A stretch of 64,000 nt of DNA from Sabethes cyaneus. Taxonomy: Eukaryota; Arthropoda; Insecta; Diptera; Culicidae. The notes under the pieces are model-generated. The model made no database searches and was not told the origin of the DNA. It saw only the letters and a program-made list of their open reading frames with translations. The translations under genes were made by a program, and so were the position numbers. Shown here piece by piece: positions 12,670-25,757 of the stretch; positions within the stretch are counted from its first letter, which is position 1, and every line of letters starts with the position of its first letter. The stretch covers positions 156,075,142 to 156,139,141 of the forward strand of contig NC_071354.1 of the NCBI RefSeq assembly GCF_943734655.1, written 5' to 3'.

Positions 12670-12953
12670 ACCATGAACTCGCACAAATCTATGGCGAACT
12701 CAGTATCCAGAAGGTGGCTAAAGCTGGACGGATACGATGGGCAGGGCATGTTGCAAGAATGCCGGACTACCCTGCAAAGATGGTGTTCGCCTCAAATCCA
12801 GTAGGAACAAGACGACTAGGAGCGCAGCGAGCAAGATGGTTAGACCAGGTGAAGCGAGATCTGGCGGAGAGTACTCGGTGTCCGAGGAATTGGAGAGCGG
12901 TAGCCCTCAACCGAGTTACATGGAGAAACTTTGTTCAACAGGCTTTGTCTTAG
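12573..12953 (+). pseudogene. RTE-like C-terminal tail fused behind the endonuclease
   Basis: The 126-codon frame carries GVWRRRMNHELAQIYGEL, then KVAKAGRIRWAGHVARMPD and RRLGAQRARWLDQVKRDL, ending NWRAVALNRVTWRNFVQQAL. In related full elements this follows the RT thumb. Here it overlaps the end of the endonuclease frame at 12573-12669 in another frame, so the deletion junction lies near 12630-12650. No RT motif (YADD, GVPQGS or equivalent) exists between them. Confidence 0.75.
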
Positions 12954-13253
12954 GACGGCAAGCCACCTAAGTAAGTAAGTAAGTAAGTAAGTAAGTATAA
13001 GTAAACGTGATCATAATCAATGTAAAGGATTACGTTTGACAGAAAGCTTTTTCGCTCTCATTTATATTTGTTCCCTCTCGACTGCTTGCATCTGTTTCAC
13101 TTACACACAAAGCCGTATGGACATAGCTGTCAACTGTCATTCCTATATATTGAGCAGTGATTGACATACAATATTGTCAATTGCAAGGAAAATTGTACCA
13201 TCCAAAGTGCGATATCGCTCATAAAAGTGCTATTTTGCATTAAATCGTTTCGG

Positions 13254-13306
13254 TATCTTCGGCGCACTTATTGCTTGGAAGATAACGAAAAAGTGCGCCG
13301 AAGATA
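13254..13306. repeat. Perfect 16-bp-stem hairpin, possible miniature transposon core
   Basis: TATCTTCGGCGCACTT at 13254-13269 is the exact reverse complement of AAGTGCGCCGAAGATA at about 13290-13306, with a 21-bp loop. The stem starts and ends with TA. No longer inverted repeat was found outside it. Confidence 0.6.
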
Positions 13307-14313
13307 GGAGGGTAAAAATTGAGATTTTTAGGAATTTTTACTTGAAGTTTAATCGTGAAACCAGAATCTATTCTTGCTTTTCATATATACGTTATTATTA
13401 AATTTTTGAATTTTTGAAATAATTGATTTTATACAAAAAAAAAATTACTCGAGTTTAACAATTTTTTTGCCTCCCGATTTTTAGAGCCAATTTTGAAGGG
13501 CGGGAGGACAAAAACTTTAAAAATCATTTGCAATGGCCTAACACTAAGTCTTCGTGCCATATTATTTGTGTTTTGAAACGGCAAAATTTAACAGGAATTA
13601 ACATTCTGCAATGTTATTAATCAAATCTATGATGCTTTGAATCGATTATTTCGTTTAAGTCTTCATTGGCCCTTGGCACGGTACAGATCAGTGAGTTAGG
13701 AGGAAAATAGTTCATTTTTTGTGTTCTGTGACACAGTTCAGAGAATTGTTATCTATTTATTTATTTATTTATTTGCAGTCAATCGTGTGTAGACCGTGAT
13801 ACAAGCTTAACCTAATGTTATCAATCGATTACATATTCTGTTTATGTTTGCTCGTTTCTGCTAGTTTTCTGTTGTTATTGACTTGAATTACTTATTGTCC
13901 TAAAATATTGCTTCAATTTGGTTTTTTTAATTGTGAAGTCAATAAAATTACAATGTTGGTTGTATAGCACCATCATTTGATTTATGGGCCCGAATTTAGC
14001 ATAATTAGTTCGATAATGATCCGTGGCAAATAGTGTACGAACACGTAAATTTCTAGTAGCTGCGTAAAAATTTAATTTAGATAAGGGTTCGGCAGAGTCA
14101 ATACGTTGTAAGACTATGTCATTAACAAATGAGACCATTGCAAATTCACGACGCGCCTTTAATGTTTCGATATTTATAAGCTTGCAGCGGTTGTCATATG
14201 ACGGAAGAGGAAGGCTCGTCCAATTTAAATTACGGAGTGCGTACAACAAGAATTGTTTTTGTATTGATTCTATTCTATTTATGTGTGCATTGGCAAACGG
14301 AGACCATACCACG

Positions 14314-14390
14314 CTACAGTATCAGGTATCAGGTATCAGCATCTTTGGCTCGAGCAGCACGTTCCTCACAATGAAACCATGCCTACAGTA
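14314..14390. mobile_element. 61-bp insertion with 8-bp target duplication inside CR1-like ORF2
   Basis: CTACAGTA occurs at 14314-14321 and 14383-14390. Removing one copy and the intervening 61 bp joins the ORF2 segment ending EYC to VWSPFANAH. The 69-bp net gain keeps the frame but adds a stop. The insert starts with a duplicated TCAGGTA. It has no clear inverted repeats, so it may be a hAT-type remnant or a templated repair insertion. Confidence 0.65.
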
Positions 14391-16974
14391 CTCAAGAATT
14401 GAACGAACGTAGTAAATGTAAAGTGTTTTTAATGTGTATTGGTCTCGAAAATTAAAGCTAAAGCGTTTTATGAAAGAGAGCATGTTGCTTGCTTTACAAG
14501 TAATTGTATTATAGTGATCTATAAACGTTAATTTTGAGTCTAGAATAACTCCCAAATCTCTAATTCGTTCACAATTTTCTATCATTTGATCTCCAAGGGA
14601 GATGTTGGTTATATGTGTATTTCGTTTCCTACTGAATTTAATTAATTTACATTTGTTCACGTTTAGTTGAAGTAAGCTCTTCTTACACCAATTATAAAAA
14701 ATTTTAATTTCGTTACAAAATGTGTTGACATCTGTCTCATGTTTTATTTCTAAGTATAATTTCATATCGTCGGCGTAAATAAGGATTTTTATATTCTTGA
14801 GAACGAATGAGATATCATTAACGAATAGAATAAACAATAGCGGTCCTAAATGAGACCCCTGAGGGACTCCAGAAGTGACTTGAATGGGATTAGATGTTTT
14901 TCCTTTAAATTTAACAATTTGCTGGCGGTATGTGAGATATGATTCGATCCATATTAAAAGTTCTTGATGTATACCTATTTTTTTCAATTTGAAGAGAAGC
15001 ATTGGTATATCAATGCGATCAAAGGCTTTACTAAAGTCGGTATATAAGGCTTCAACGTAGTTTCCATTATCCATTGCGTTAAGCGAAAAGTTAACAAACT
15101 CGAGTAAATTTGTTGTGGTTGAGCGTCCTTTGTAGAAACCATGTTGTGTATGAGTAATTCTATTTTTTATTTGCGAGAATACCTTCTTATTGACAATTGC
15201 TTCAAAAAGTTTTGGAATACAAGAGATAATTGCAATACCCCTATAATTACGGATATCAGATTTCTTACCAGCTTTGAACACAGGCACTAAGAAAGATCTT
15301 TTCCAGATGCTTGGGAAAATTCCAGATTGAAGGGACAAATTAAAAAGCCAGAATAGTGGAGTAGCTAGCTCTGTTGCTAGTTTCCTTATGAATGCTGGAG
15401 GTAAGCCGTCTGGTCCGGGGCCTTTGGAGGAATCTAATGTTTCTAAGGCGTCTAATATTTCTAATACACTAATTTGTTTAACGTTTACGTCATTTGAGGA
15501 TTCTGGAAAATGTGTAAAGTAGCCGTAATCGCGATCCTCTTCTGTGAATGTACCATAGATATCTCGGAAGAAAGTGGCAAAAAGGTCGCAAATTTCTTCT
15601 ATGTTATCTGTGGTTTTTTCGTCCAAATGCATTCTAGATGGAAAGTTTTCTGATTTTAATTTTGATTTTACATAGTTGAAAAAGTTTTTTGGTTTTGATT
15701 TTATCTCACGCTCGGTTTTTTGTATATACTCTTCAAAGGCAACATTTATTGCTTGGTTTAGTTGATCACAGAGATCAAGATAATTTGCTAAGTTATTGTC
15801 ATTGTTATGGTTTTTGTATGCTTTATGTGCCTTTTGCTTGCGATTTTTTATATTTTTTATTTGACTGTTGTACCATATAGGATGCTTTGAATGAGCCTGA
15901 CGTCTTCGTTGTTTCATAGGCACCTCGTCTTTTAATATTTCAAATATGAGCTTATAGAAGGCTTCGACAGCCATTTCTACATTGTTTTCATTTCGAAATA
16001 CATGTTGCCAATTAATATTGTGAAGCCTTTGTTTTATGTTCCCATAATTTGCGGACTGAAAGTCCGATACTTTTTCATATTCGCACTCGTAGGGTCGCAG
16101 ATTTTCATGTATAAATAACGAATATTCGATGGCGGTATGAAATACCTCGTTTTTCCATAATGGAGTTTGCGATTCAGTTACGCAGAAGTCTTCGCCTATG
16201 TTAGTAAACAATAAGTCTAAGTAGCAATCTTGCCTATTCTTTACGTGATTAATCTGATAAAGACCCAAGTTGGCAGATTTGTCAAATATTAATTGCAAGG
16301 TTTCGTTTTCACCAACGACTGGGAGAAGAATGCTCTCGTTGTCAGTGTCTGTAATGAAGTCAAGATTGCGTTGGTTGAAATCTCCGTATATGTGAAGCTT
16401 TATTTCAGGAGAGAGCTCAGATAAGACATTTTCCGCGACTTCAAAAAACTTTTCATAGTTTTCTTTACGTGCATTGTTTGGAGGAAAATAGACGGACGCA
16501 AAGATATGTGTCTCACCAGCTATTCGTGCTTTCGCCCATACATGTTCAAATTCGGTAAATGATGGAGTGATTATGATCTCTGAGTCTAGCTCTGATAGAA
16601 TAGCAATTAATACACCGCCACCTGATTTCATTTCAGACAATTGATAATTACGATCATTTCTATAGACATTATATCTATTACCAAAAACTTCCTCGCTATG
16701 TACACTATCATCCCAACTAGTTTCGGTTACAAGAATTATAGAAAAGGATCAACATAAAATATTCTTTTGAATTTCATTAATTTTGTGAGCACTTCGCATG
16801 CGGTTTAGATTTTGGCAGTATACCGAAACTTCAGTTACCGTAGAATAATTAAGCGAAGAAGTTGATGGGGTTTCAATGATAAAATTATTTGGTATATTTT
16901 CCAAGCAATGTTTGGAATGAGTATTAATAGTAGCGTGGTTATCAAACATATTTACCGAACTATGACTTATTTCA

Positions 16975-18676
<1,702 letters not shown>

Positions 18677-18890
18677 TTATTTTTGTTTTTTTGACCGAAT
18701 AACTTTTATTGTAACTGTAACCGTGCACACAAAGTTGTACGACACACGAATTAAACGATTATAACTATGTTATTGTTAAAAACACTTGCACCACGGTAAA
18801 ATGAAATTTATTTAGGGCGCGCGCAGCAGCGATTTGAAAACGCGACCGTCCGGTGTGACTGCGATGAACGATGATCACGGCAGCTGAAAG

Positions 18891-21082
18891 TTTTTCCTCA
18901 GACTTCTTTCACAAATCTCACATGTTAAAGTTTTCTTCAAACTTTTGCCAACAAAAACAAGTTTGTTTCAATCCGTTATTTACTTTTCGATAACAATGTG
19001 AACAAAGTTTCTAAAATGATTTTACAAGAGCGGCATCTTAATGAATTAAGTTTGTCCCTTGATGCACTGGAAAAGTTAAGGCTATATTAACTGCAAAATT
19101 AATGAACCGCTTTTGGCAGTATCAAAGTAGTTATTCAAAGTAGTGCCCCAAGGAAGCCATCTAGAGCTTATGGTATTTGTATTTTTCGTTAACGAGCTCT
19201 GCATCTTTTATGCTCCTCTAAGCCTATGTACGCCGACGGCTTCGAGATATTCCGCGAAATTAAAAGCAGACTTGACTCTCCAAAGCGATATTAATTCTCT
19301 TTCACCAATAAAAATTTATTAAAATTTACATTTTAGAATTATTGTGGAATATTATAATCGACAGGCTTAAGATTACCACCGTAAGCACAACATTTTCCTA
19401 TCCTCAAATTTAAAAGCATTTTATTAATACCAAAATGCACACAAATACATTGTCATGGGAAACGAATTGAAATGTCATGGGAAACGAATTGATGTCATGG
19501 GAAACGAATTGATAGGAAAAACTTGTATCGAATAAGTAGTTTTTTAATATAATAAGCAAAGTTTAGTTTAGGCTTCCGCTAAGGCTGAAAGGAGGTCTTC
19601 TGCCCTAATCATCGAGTGCAAGAATCGGAAGATTTTAGTTATAAACTCAATTGCTTTGGCGGAGAATTATAAGCTTGCAGTTTGATTTTCTCACTTGCTC
19701 AGCATTTTGTGATGTTTGTAACAAATTAAAAGTAAAATTAATGAAAGAAAACATGGTGGATCATATTACATTTTAGAGAGACTGCTCAGAGTTCTCTTTA
19801 CTGCAAATTCAAGAAACAGACTGACAAAAGATTGCTTTTAGTATCATGGCTAGACAATATAAAGCATATATATTAAGTGTAAGATAAAAGCATTATACAA
19901 ATTTAATAAAGCTTGTCATGTATGCTCATTCTTTTCTGTGCTTCATTATTCGAAATGCAATTAAGTCCGCTATTATATTACGGTGCATTCGCTCCCCGCT
20001 CTTGTCAGTAATTCACTTATTTCTTTTCAACATACGCTTGTAGCTATCTACATGCACCGTGTTAACAGTATTTTATTTATGACAAGGCAAAATTTTCAGA
20101 AAATTACTTTTCGAGGCATACCAGGCGCACGCTTCTGCAGCCGTCGATGCAGCATATCCTTAGTTGTCTAGTCAAACTTATACAATTTCGCCGGAGATTC
20201 GGAACTATTACAACAATTTAGTTCGCCCCCGAAGCACAGCATGGAATATGCGAAACAGCATCAGTACATATCTATCTCGATACAGAGGTCCGAAAAGTTT
20301 GTTCAGAAACTCTAAATAACGAAAACTATTACATACATTGCACCGACTGTTTCAGTACAGGGTTTTTCTCTGCGATCCCGAATTAAGTTAAAACTATACC
20401 GTCAGCGGCCAAAACAAAAGTTATATATTTTCAAAACATAACTTTTAATTGACTTTAAAATTAAGAAAGATTGCTCGCTGCGAGTTTCGCGGCCACGGTC
20501 GTCGTTGCGAGTAACGTTCCGGCTGGCTGATGGCAATATTCCTCGACAACTTTTCGTTGCGGCTTCCGCTGCTGCTGACGACGACAAAAGACTGCAGCCG
20601 GAAAAGTGGCTTTGTTCTCATCTCCGACTGGATGGAGAAAATATCAAAATACGACGTGGATTATAATGGAACCTTGAGGAACACCTGAGTAAACAGGTTG
20701 CAAAAGTCGTGGAAACAGTTTTCATTTAATAGTGATGAAAGCTTTTAAAAGTCAAAGTGTTGAATATTGGTTAACATCTTATACTGCAATGTGGTTCACT
20801 GAGACAGAGTGTGGAAAAAGTGTTTCCAGAAACCGTATCATTTTGAACAACTAGCGAGAAATAGAAAGTGTTAAACTCAAATTATCGTGTTGAATCTGTT
20901 GTGATTGTATATAATCTATTGCTTTTATATCGCAATTGAATCAAGAGAAAAAAATCCCAACATTAACAGAACGAGCATTCAACAATCGACAATAGACTAG
21001 AAGATCTCCTTTCAATCAACCTCATTATATTCACATAACTGGCTAGCTAGTGTGCAGATACGAAACAATTTTTCACGCTTAC
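18891..21082. other. Presumed intron sequence with no recognisable gene
   Basis: AT-rich DNA without RT, transposase or conserved exon signals. It contains the small tandem triplication at 19451-19512. A 61-codon minus frame at 20402-20587 has no domain. By position this is intron of the gene starting at 21244 on the minus strand. Confidence 0.45.
19451..19512. repeat. Three tandem copies of a 20-bp unit
   Basis: TGTCATGGGAAACGAATTGA occurs at 19451-19470, 19473-19492 and 19493-19512, identical in all three; an extra AA separates the first two. The perfect identity implies recent duplication by slippage or unequal exchange. Confidence 0.9.
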
Positions 21083-21244
21083 CTTTCCGTCCGTCTTCCG
21101 GTAGCCTTCATGAATTTTCCACACCAGCTCCGGCCCGGCGCAAGCAACCTGTTTTCCAATATCAAAGTACTGCGTAATCGGATTGTTTTCGTACGGGTTG
21201 GGTGGCGGGGCGCTTGTGCTGCTGCTTTTGAACTTGGAAAACAT
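21083..21244 (-). CDS. First coding exon of a SCY1-like (SCYL2-type) pseudokinase, partial gene
   Basis: Fifty-four codons start at an ATG in strong context (GCGACCATG) and end at Lys, directly followed by GTAAGC, a consensus 5' splice donor in phase 0. The protein has a Pro/Ser-rich leader and then NPITQYFDIGK and GPELVWKIHEGYRK, which match the start of the kinase-like domain in SCYL2-type proteins (NPVT..FDVG then GLAWKI). These are catalytically weak kinase-like scaffolds linked to clathrin-coated vesicle traffic. The rest of the domain should begin SVF-like in exon 2, but no such exon is visible from 21082 to 1, so the intron is probably over 21 kb or contains exons I cannot see. An in-frame ATG five codons upstream and an out-of-frame ATG at 21264 also exist. 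Family call from residue pattern only. Confidence 0.65.
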
Positions 21245-21462
21245 GGTCGCGGCCGGCATAACATTTAATTGGAAAAGCGGAATGTTGAAAGGCTTTCCTG
21301 GGCTACCGACGCTGGAACGATGAAATGCTCTATCTGGCTGGCACAAATCGCATACGCCACAACGTGGATCCGACACAAAGCTTTGAGGTTACCACCCCTC
21401 AACAGCCCTCCTGCAACAATCCGTTCCGTTCGTAGTTCGTTGGGGTGAGCAATTCAACGACT
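21245..21462 (-). promoter_or_regulatory. Candidate 5' UTR and initiator of the SCYL2-type gene
   Basis: On the minus strand TCAGTC (21464-21459) matches the arthropod initiator consensus TCAKTY, within CGCAGTCAGTCG, 218 bp before the ATG. No TATA box is obvious. The interval to the ATG is uninterrupted by a strong acceptor, so a single first exon is the simplest model. The overlapping short frame beginning at 21264 could act as an upstream ORF. Inference only. Confidence 0.35.
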
Positions 21463-21464
21463 GA

Positions 21465-23467
21465 CTGCGAAACAACTTTTGGTTCGAACTAGTTTCGTTT
21501 CGTTCCGTTTCAGCGCTTGAATTTGCCTAGTGCTTTTTTCGCTTACTCCTTCATCCTGGCACTTTTCAGCATTGTTGTTCGAACGGAACACACCTTGTTT
21601 TGATATAATTACTTCGTGAAATGGAAATTATTAACTTTCTGTCAGATGCAGACACCGTGTATTTTTCACCTACACAAGGTAACACTAACACATACACCGA
21701 CCAAATTGACCTATTTGCTTTCCATTAGGCGGTCGCTTCTGTTTTATCTCCCGCTGTGATTATATAGTTGCTCCAATTTATCTGAAACATGAAAAGAAGA
21801 ACGAGCAAATTAGAACAAGAAATAGTATAAGCAGTTGTCGTTGAATATTAAAAGGGAAATGTATTGTCAACACACTCGAACGTAATTTGTTTTTATTTTG
21901 GTTCAGTATAACCCTTTTACATTTACAGCCAACATAAACACACCTTTTGGTCAAAAATTCGACGTCATTTACTTCAACATGGTCCTACTGGTACATATCT
22001 TTATGGCTTGCTCACAGGGAAAAGTCAGACTTGGTTGTAAAAACACATTGAATTATAAATCGTACAATTTCACTTTCATGTTTAAGGGCTTATTGATCGA
22101 TGTATTGCGTAGTGGAAACATCATTTTTTTATATAAAAGGAAGATTTTTCTACCTGATTTATTCAATCTATCCAATGACGTAAAATACCTAGTAGTTGCT
22201 GTTGATCATCTGCTCCTTCGGTAGAATGTTACTAAGCAAAGTTCCATACGCGTTCCAAAATACAAAAGCCATGAACTTATGTATTGACCAGTGATGGTAA
22301 AAATCTCAAAACTCATCAAAAATCAAAATCAAATGTGAATCACGCCAGCTTGATCTTAAGCAGAAAAAACTCACGCGTGAGTTTTTCTGTGTTCATAGCA
22401 AGAAGCACAAAACCCACACATATTTTTTTCCGCTTGATCACATTCTGCTTTGCTTCAACTGCTACCCGGAGCTATACACATATACATACAAATTCCTTGT
22501 TGAACAGCATAGGTATACTCTCATGCGATACGTAGCTGTGAGTGAGCGTTAGGGAATGAATCTCTAAATAAATCGCAAAGTTAAACTAAAACGCACATTT
22601 AAATTACATGTCTATCTAATTATTATTAGGCTTTTTACTTTCTAGTTAAGAAAATGTCGATTCCCGCGAAGGAAAAATATGAATTCTGTCAATATGTTTG
22701 CCATCTTAATTCATGAATGTATGCTGCATTTTTCGCTGCTGATGTTTTCTCTGACGGTAGATTCTCTTTTGCTGTCTGGTTCGTTGCATGAAATGCCAGC
22801 TATGGAAGAATTAAGCAAAATGCTCACAGCTAAATTTGGTTCACATCGCATAGCAATAGAGACATCGCGTATAATAGCGAGAGAAATTCATATGTGAGTT
22901 TGGCGCTTGTGATCAAGGTTGAAATTTCATGTATTTGAAATCTCATTGAGTTTATTGCTGCTAGGAATTTTTCAACACTGGTATTGACCCAGCAGAAGAT
23001 TATTCTTGTAGTAGATAAACATGTCTTAGAACGTGAAGGAATTATCCTAACAATTTCGCAAAAAGTTGTCGAGAACTGATGATATCAGTACGGATTTTGT
23101 AGAGCTTTTATAGAGTATGACAATTAGTCCGGTCTGTTTCCAAAAGATAGCTCCGGATGTTATTAATGTTTAAGGGCACAGCGTCGCTCTCGTTCGTCAT
23201 TGCAGTCTGAGCCGATGAAACCGATTACTCGCGAGGGTTTGCACTCCCGCCCGTGAGTAGAATCGAGGGCTACAATGAAAAAAAAGGAATGCAAAATCTG
23301 TATCCCAGTGTGCCGCTAGGCCACACGAGTAACTGATTGCTCAGGAGTTATTTGACTCGCGAATAAGCTATGCAGGAAGACTATGTGAGGATGTGCGTGC
23401 GCGAGTGTGTAGGTAGCAGAATGACTGCGCACAGCAACGGTGGTTGTTTGTTTTACGCTTGCGTGTG
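21465..23467. other. Intergenic or upstream region without supportable gene
   Basis: Open frames of 72-108 codons (21898-22224, 22284-22535, 22679-22897) show no recognisable domains. The CAGTGATGGTAAAAATCTC start at about 22289 and the hairpin at 22361-22388 may mark a decayed short inverted-repeat transposon. Confidence 0.4.
22361..22388. repeat. Near-perfect palindrome centred on ACGCGT
   Basis: CAGAAAAAACTCACG is followed immediately by its complement CGTGAGTTTTTCTG, with one A of length difference, making a loop-free hairpin of about 28 bp. It may be an internal piece of a hAT-type miniature element (see the CAGTGATGG start about 70 bp upstream), but the other terminus was not found. 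Confidence 0.6.
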
Positions 23468-23707
23468 CAGCGATACATAGCAAAGCAAAGTCTAGGTGCT
23501 TTATTCCGCTATCGAAACTTGCCCTTCTGATTTTATACGACAGGCTTCACAGTCAGCTGTTAGAGTGCTGGACAATTGCAGGGCCAGGTGCTACGTGCCT
23601 ATTGACTCCAACAGCCTCCCCCAGTCGGGATTCGAACATGCGATGACTGGCCTATTAGGCCAGCGTCATACGTCGAGGCCAAGTGGGAGGCATACAGCGA
23701 TACATAG
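23468..23707 (-). mobile_element. tRNA-derived SINE, family B, with 13-bp target duplication
   Basis: CAGCGATACATAG at 23468-23480 is repeated at 23695-23707 and brackets a 214-bp insert. Read on the minus strand the insert has GGCCTAATAGGCCAGTC, the B-box-like GTTCGAATCCC, CAATTGTCCAGCACTC and GAAGCCTGTCGTATAAAA, ending in CTTTGCTTTGC. Head, body and tail are all present, making this the best-preserved family B copy in the window. Confidence 0.88.
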
Positions 23708-24139
23708 ACCGGTGATCAAATCCTATAACCTACACATCGAGGCCAACGATAACGGCAAGCGATGCAACTTTGCAGTTTTATGGGACCTGCTGATCAGAAG
23801 CACTTTCTTTCCCGCAAAAAACTTTCCATAAAACCACCTAGAGAACACCTGACCAATGTACATTGATCCAAATGAACCATTTGCCGAGAATTACGTGTTC
23901 CTACTGGATGAAGCTTTACCTTCCAAAGATCGTGAAGAGCTAGAACATCTATTCCGGGTTTATGAAACGCGTCAATTTTATGAGCAGGTGAACCAATTTC
24001 GAAGAGGACGCACACTGAAGCCCAGATATGCGTAGGGACGAGGAGGAAAACCTTATCACAAACGAGTGCGAGGTGGTCAACAGTCCAAGCAACCAAAAGT
24101 TCGAATTTCGCTTAAGGAACGAACTTGGAAGTTCATAGT

Positions 24140-24268
24140 AAAGCAAAGCAAAGCCTTGGTGCTACATTTCGTTATCGAAACTTAACCTTCTCTTTTTATA
24201 CGACATACTTCACAGTCAGCAGTCAGTTAGAGTACAGGACAATTACGGGACCAGTTGCTACGATCGTC
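24140..24268 (-). mobile_element. tRNA-derived SINE, family B, 5'-truncated
   Basis: Minus-strand copy with the same tail (CTTTGCTTTGCTTTAC) and body (GAAGTATGTCGTATAAAA, CAATTGTCC-type text) as 23481-23694, but the tRNA-like head with the B box is missing. It lies 0.45 kb from that copy in the same orientation. No clear target duplication. Confidence 0.75.
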
Positions 24269-24726
24269 AAATCAAATTTAGTTCCGCAGAACTTTCTTGC
24301 TGAACAACAAGACACTACATTTGTAAACCGAACTCCACTCTCAATAAAGTACCGTTAATATTTGTAGTAACTTTAAAGTTCGATATGCAACTTGAAAGTA
24401 ATCAAGAGCTTGGGTAATGGTGTCTAAGGAAGATTAACAAGTTTTATGTCTATAGATCTATAGCTTGCTAAGCAGCTTCATGTAAGTCATTAAATGAACC
24501 TTTAAGTTGCCTTGTGTTCGCCGGTTGGAACGCTAAGCCGCTTCTGAAGAAACTTTGTCAAAAATTAATAAAATGCAAATATTTAACACTTTAAGTTCTA
24601 TTTTAAGACATTTCTACTCCAACTCCTAACTTCTGTAAATCCGTTTCATCAGTTGGATCATATAAAAAAACTTAAATTATCACACACCGCTGCTGGATTT
24701 GAACCCCAGAGTTCCCCGCCTTACAA

Positions 24727-25131
24727 CCCAGATAACACAAAATCGTAATAGAAAGTTCACATTAAATCGTTTTCATGTCAATTTCACATTAGAATTGTAT
24801 AATGATTAGAGTATATCAAACCGAAGTGAACAACAAGTTGTTTTGCAGTCGTGCGTGTCTTCATATGCAATTCATGACTGTGAATTATAAAGCAGTATAG
24901 ACGATTGCAATATTTGATTATATCTCAATCATATATTCAGGAGTATTTAGTTGCGTGTTATAAAAACTACGCAAAATAGAATTACAAATAGTTGTCAAAA
25001 TTTTCGCCCGTATGTCGCCTCCACTTTGGTACATATATGTTCTTATATGGCGTGAAATATAATTTTTTTGTTCAGATATGATTTCATATATATCAGTTGC
25101 AATCGAGATATACAAACCAAATGGTTTACTG
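24727..25131. mobile_element. Possible MITE with CCCAG termini
   Basis: The left end starts CCCAGATAACACAAAATCG and the right end reads GGTTTACTGGG, giving short inverted CCCAG(A/T)(T/A)AAC ends about 405 bp apart. Only about 10 bp are inverted and the target duplication is unclear, so this is tentative. No coding capacity. Confidence 0.35.
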
Positions 25132-25450
25132 GGAAACCTATTTTGTGAATTTTGCCAATAAGTTGCTCTTGGGTCTAAGTTCGCTTCGGGGTTGCTGTAA
25201 ATGGGAAATTAGCACATCCAGGCGAAACGGAAGTTAACATAGGAGTGTCTACAAATGATAACAGAGTGCCGGGACTCGCGCTACTACGGATCAAATTTTC
25301 ACTCTCCGACAAATCCGTCAAATGTCGAAAGCACAACGTGCTCACGCATCTTATTTTCGGGAGCATCTATGACAAAGAATGCATGAGAACAGATTTCCGG
25401 ATAAACTAGTGCAGCTGATCGAAGCTACTTTAGAACAACTGGTGTAACAG

Positions 25451-25700
25451 CCCAAGTAACCATTCTAGAGCCACTTGGTTTTATTTGAATTTTAAAAAGG
25501 TTTCATTGCAGTATTAGTTATTACTTCTGGTTTTATTATGGCATTACGCAGTACCAAGAGGATACGAGTCAAAACACACTTATAGCTAGCTAGCTACCTA
25601 CAAAACCATAATATAACTGTTATTAAAGCAAATTTATTGTGGTTGCTTATATTACCACGATAAAACCAGTTGGCTGCACCACGTCCCTTATAAACTTACA
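25451..25700 (+). mobile_element. CCCAAGTAAC-type dispersed repeat, copy 1
   Basis: About 250 bp starting CCCAAGTAACCATTCTAGAG shares most positions with 40903-41143, including ACTTGGTTTTA, a GGTTTTATTATGG-like block, GCTAGCTAG, AACTGTTA, and GGTTGCTTATATTACCACG followed by TTGGCTGCACC. It starts with the same CCCAAGTAAC terminus as the palindromic element at 30254. The opposite end is not defined. Confidence 0.7.
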
Positions 25701-25757
25701 GTGCCAGCAACATTTATCGCTCTGACCATTTATTTAAGGACATAATTCAAATCATAG

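Larger units (their letters stand above)
11394..13008 (+). mobile_element. RTE-like non-LTR element, internally deleted (leader, endonuclease, C-terminus, AAGT tail)
   Basis: A 5' leader starts at about 11394 (GCTGAATAATGCGTACC). It is homologous to the leaders at 39848 and, inverted, at 35690. The endonuclease follows in two frames (11642-12319 and 12223-12669), then sequence jumps within about 20 codons to the extreme C-terminus (12640-12953: RRRMNHEL, RIRWAGHVARMPD, ARWLDQVKRDLAE). The whole RT domain is absent. The 3' end is (TAAG)n at 12968-12998, like the element ending at 47972. Both ends are intact, so the loss of about 2 kb is internal. Confidence 0.85.

Noticed and set aside
24060..24140. 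Possible small inverted-repeat element around CCAAGCAACC...GAACTTGGAAGTTC
   Set aside because: Ends do not pair convincingly and no target duplication is visible.
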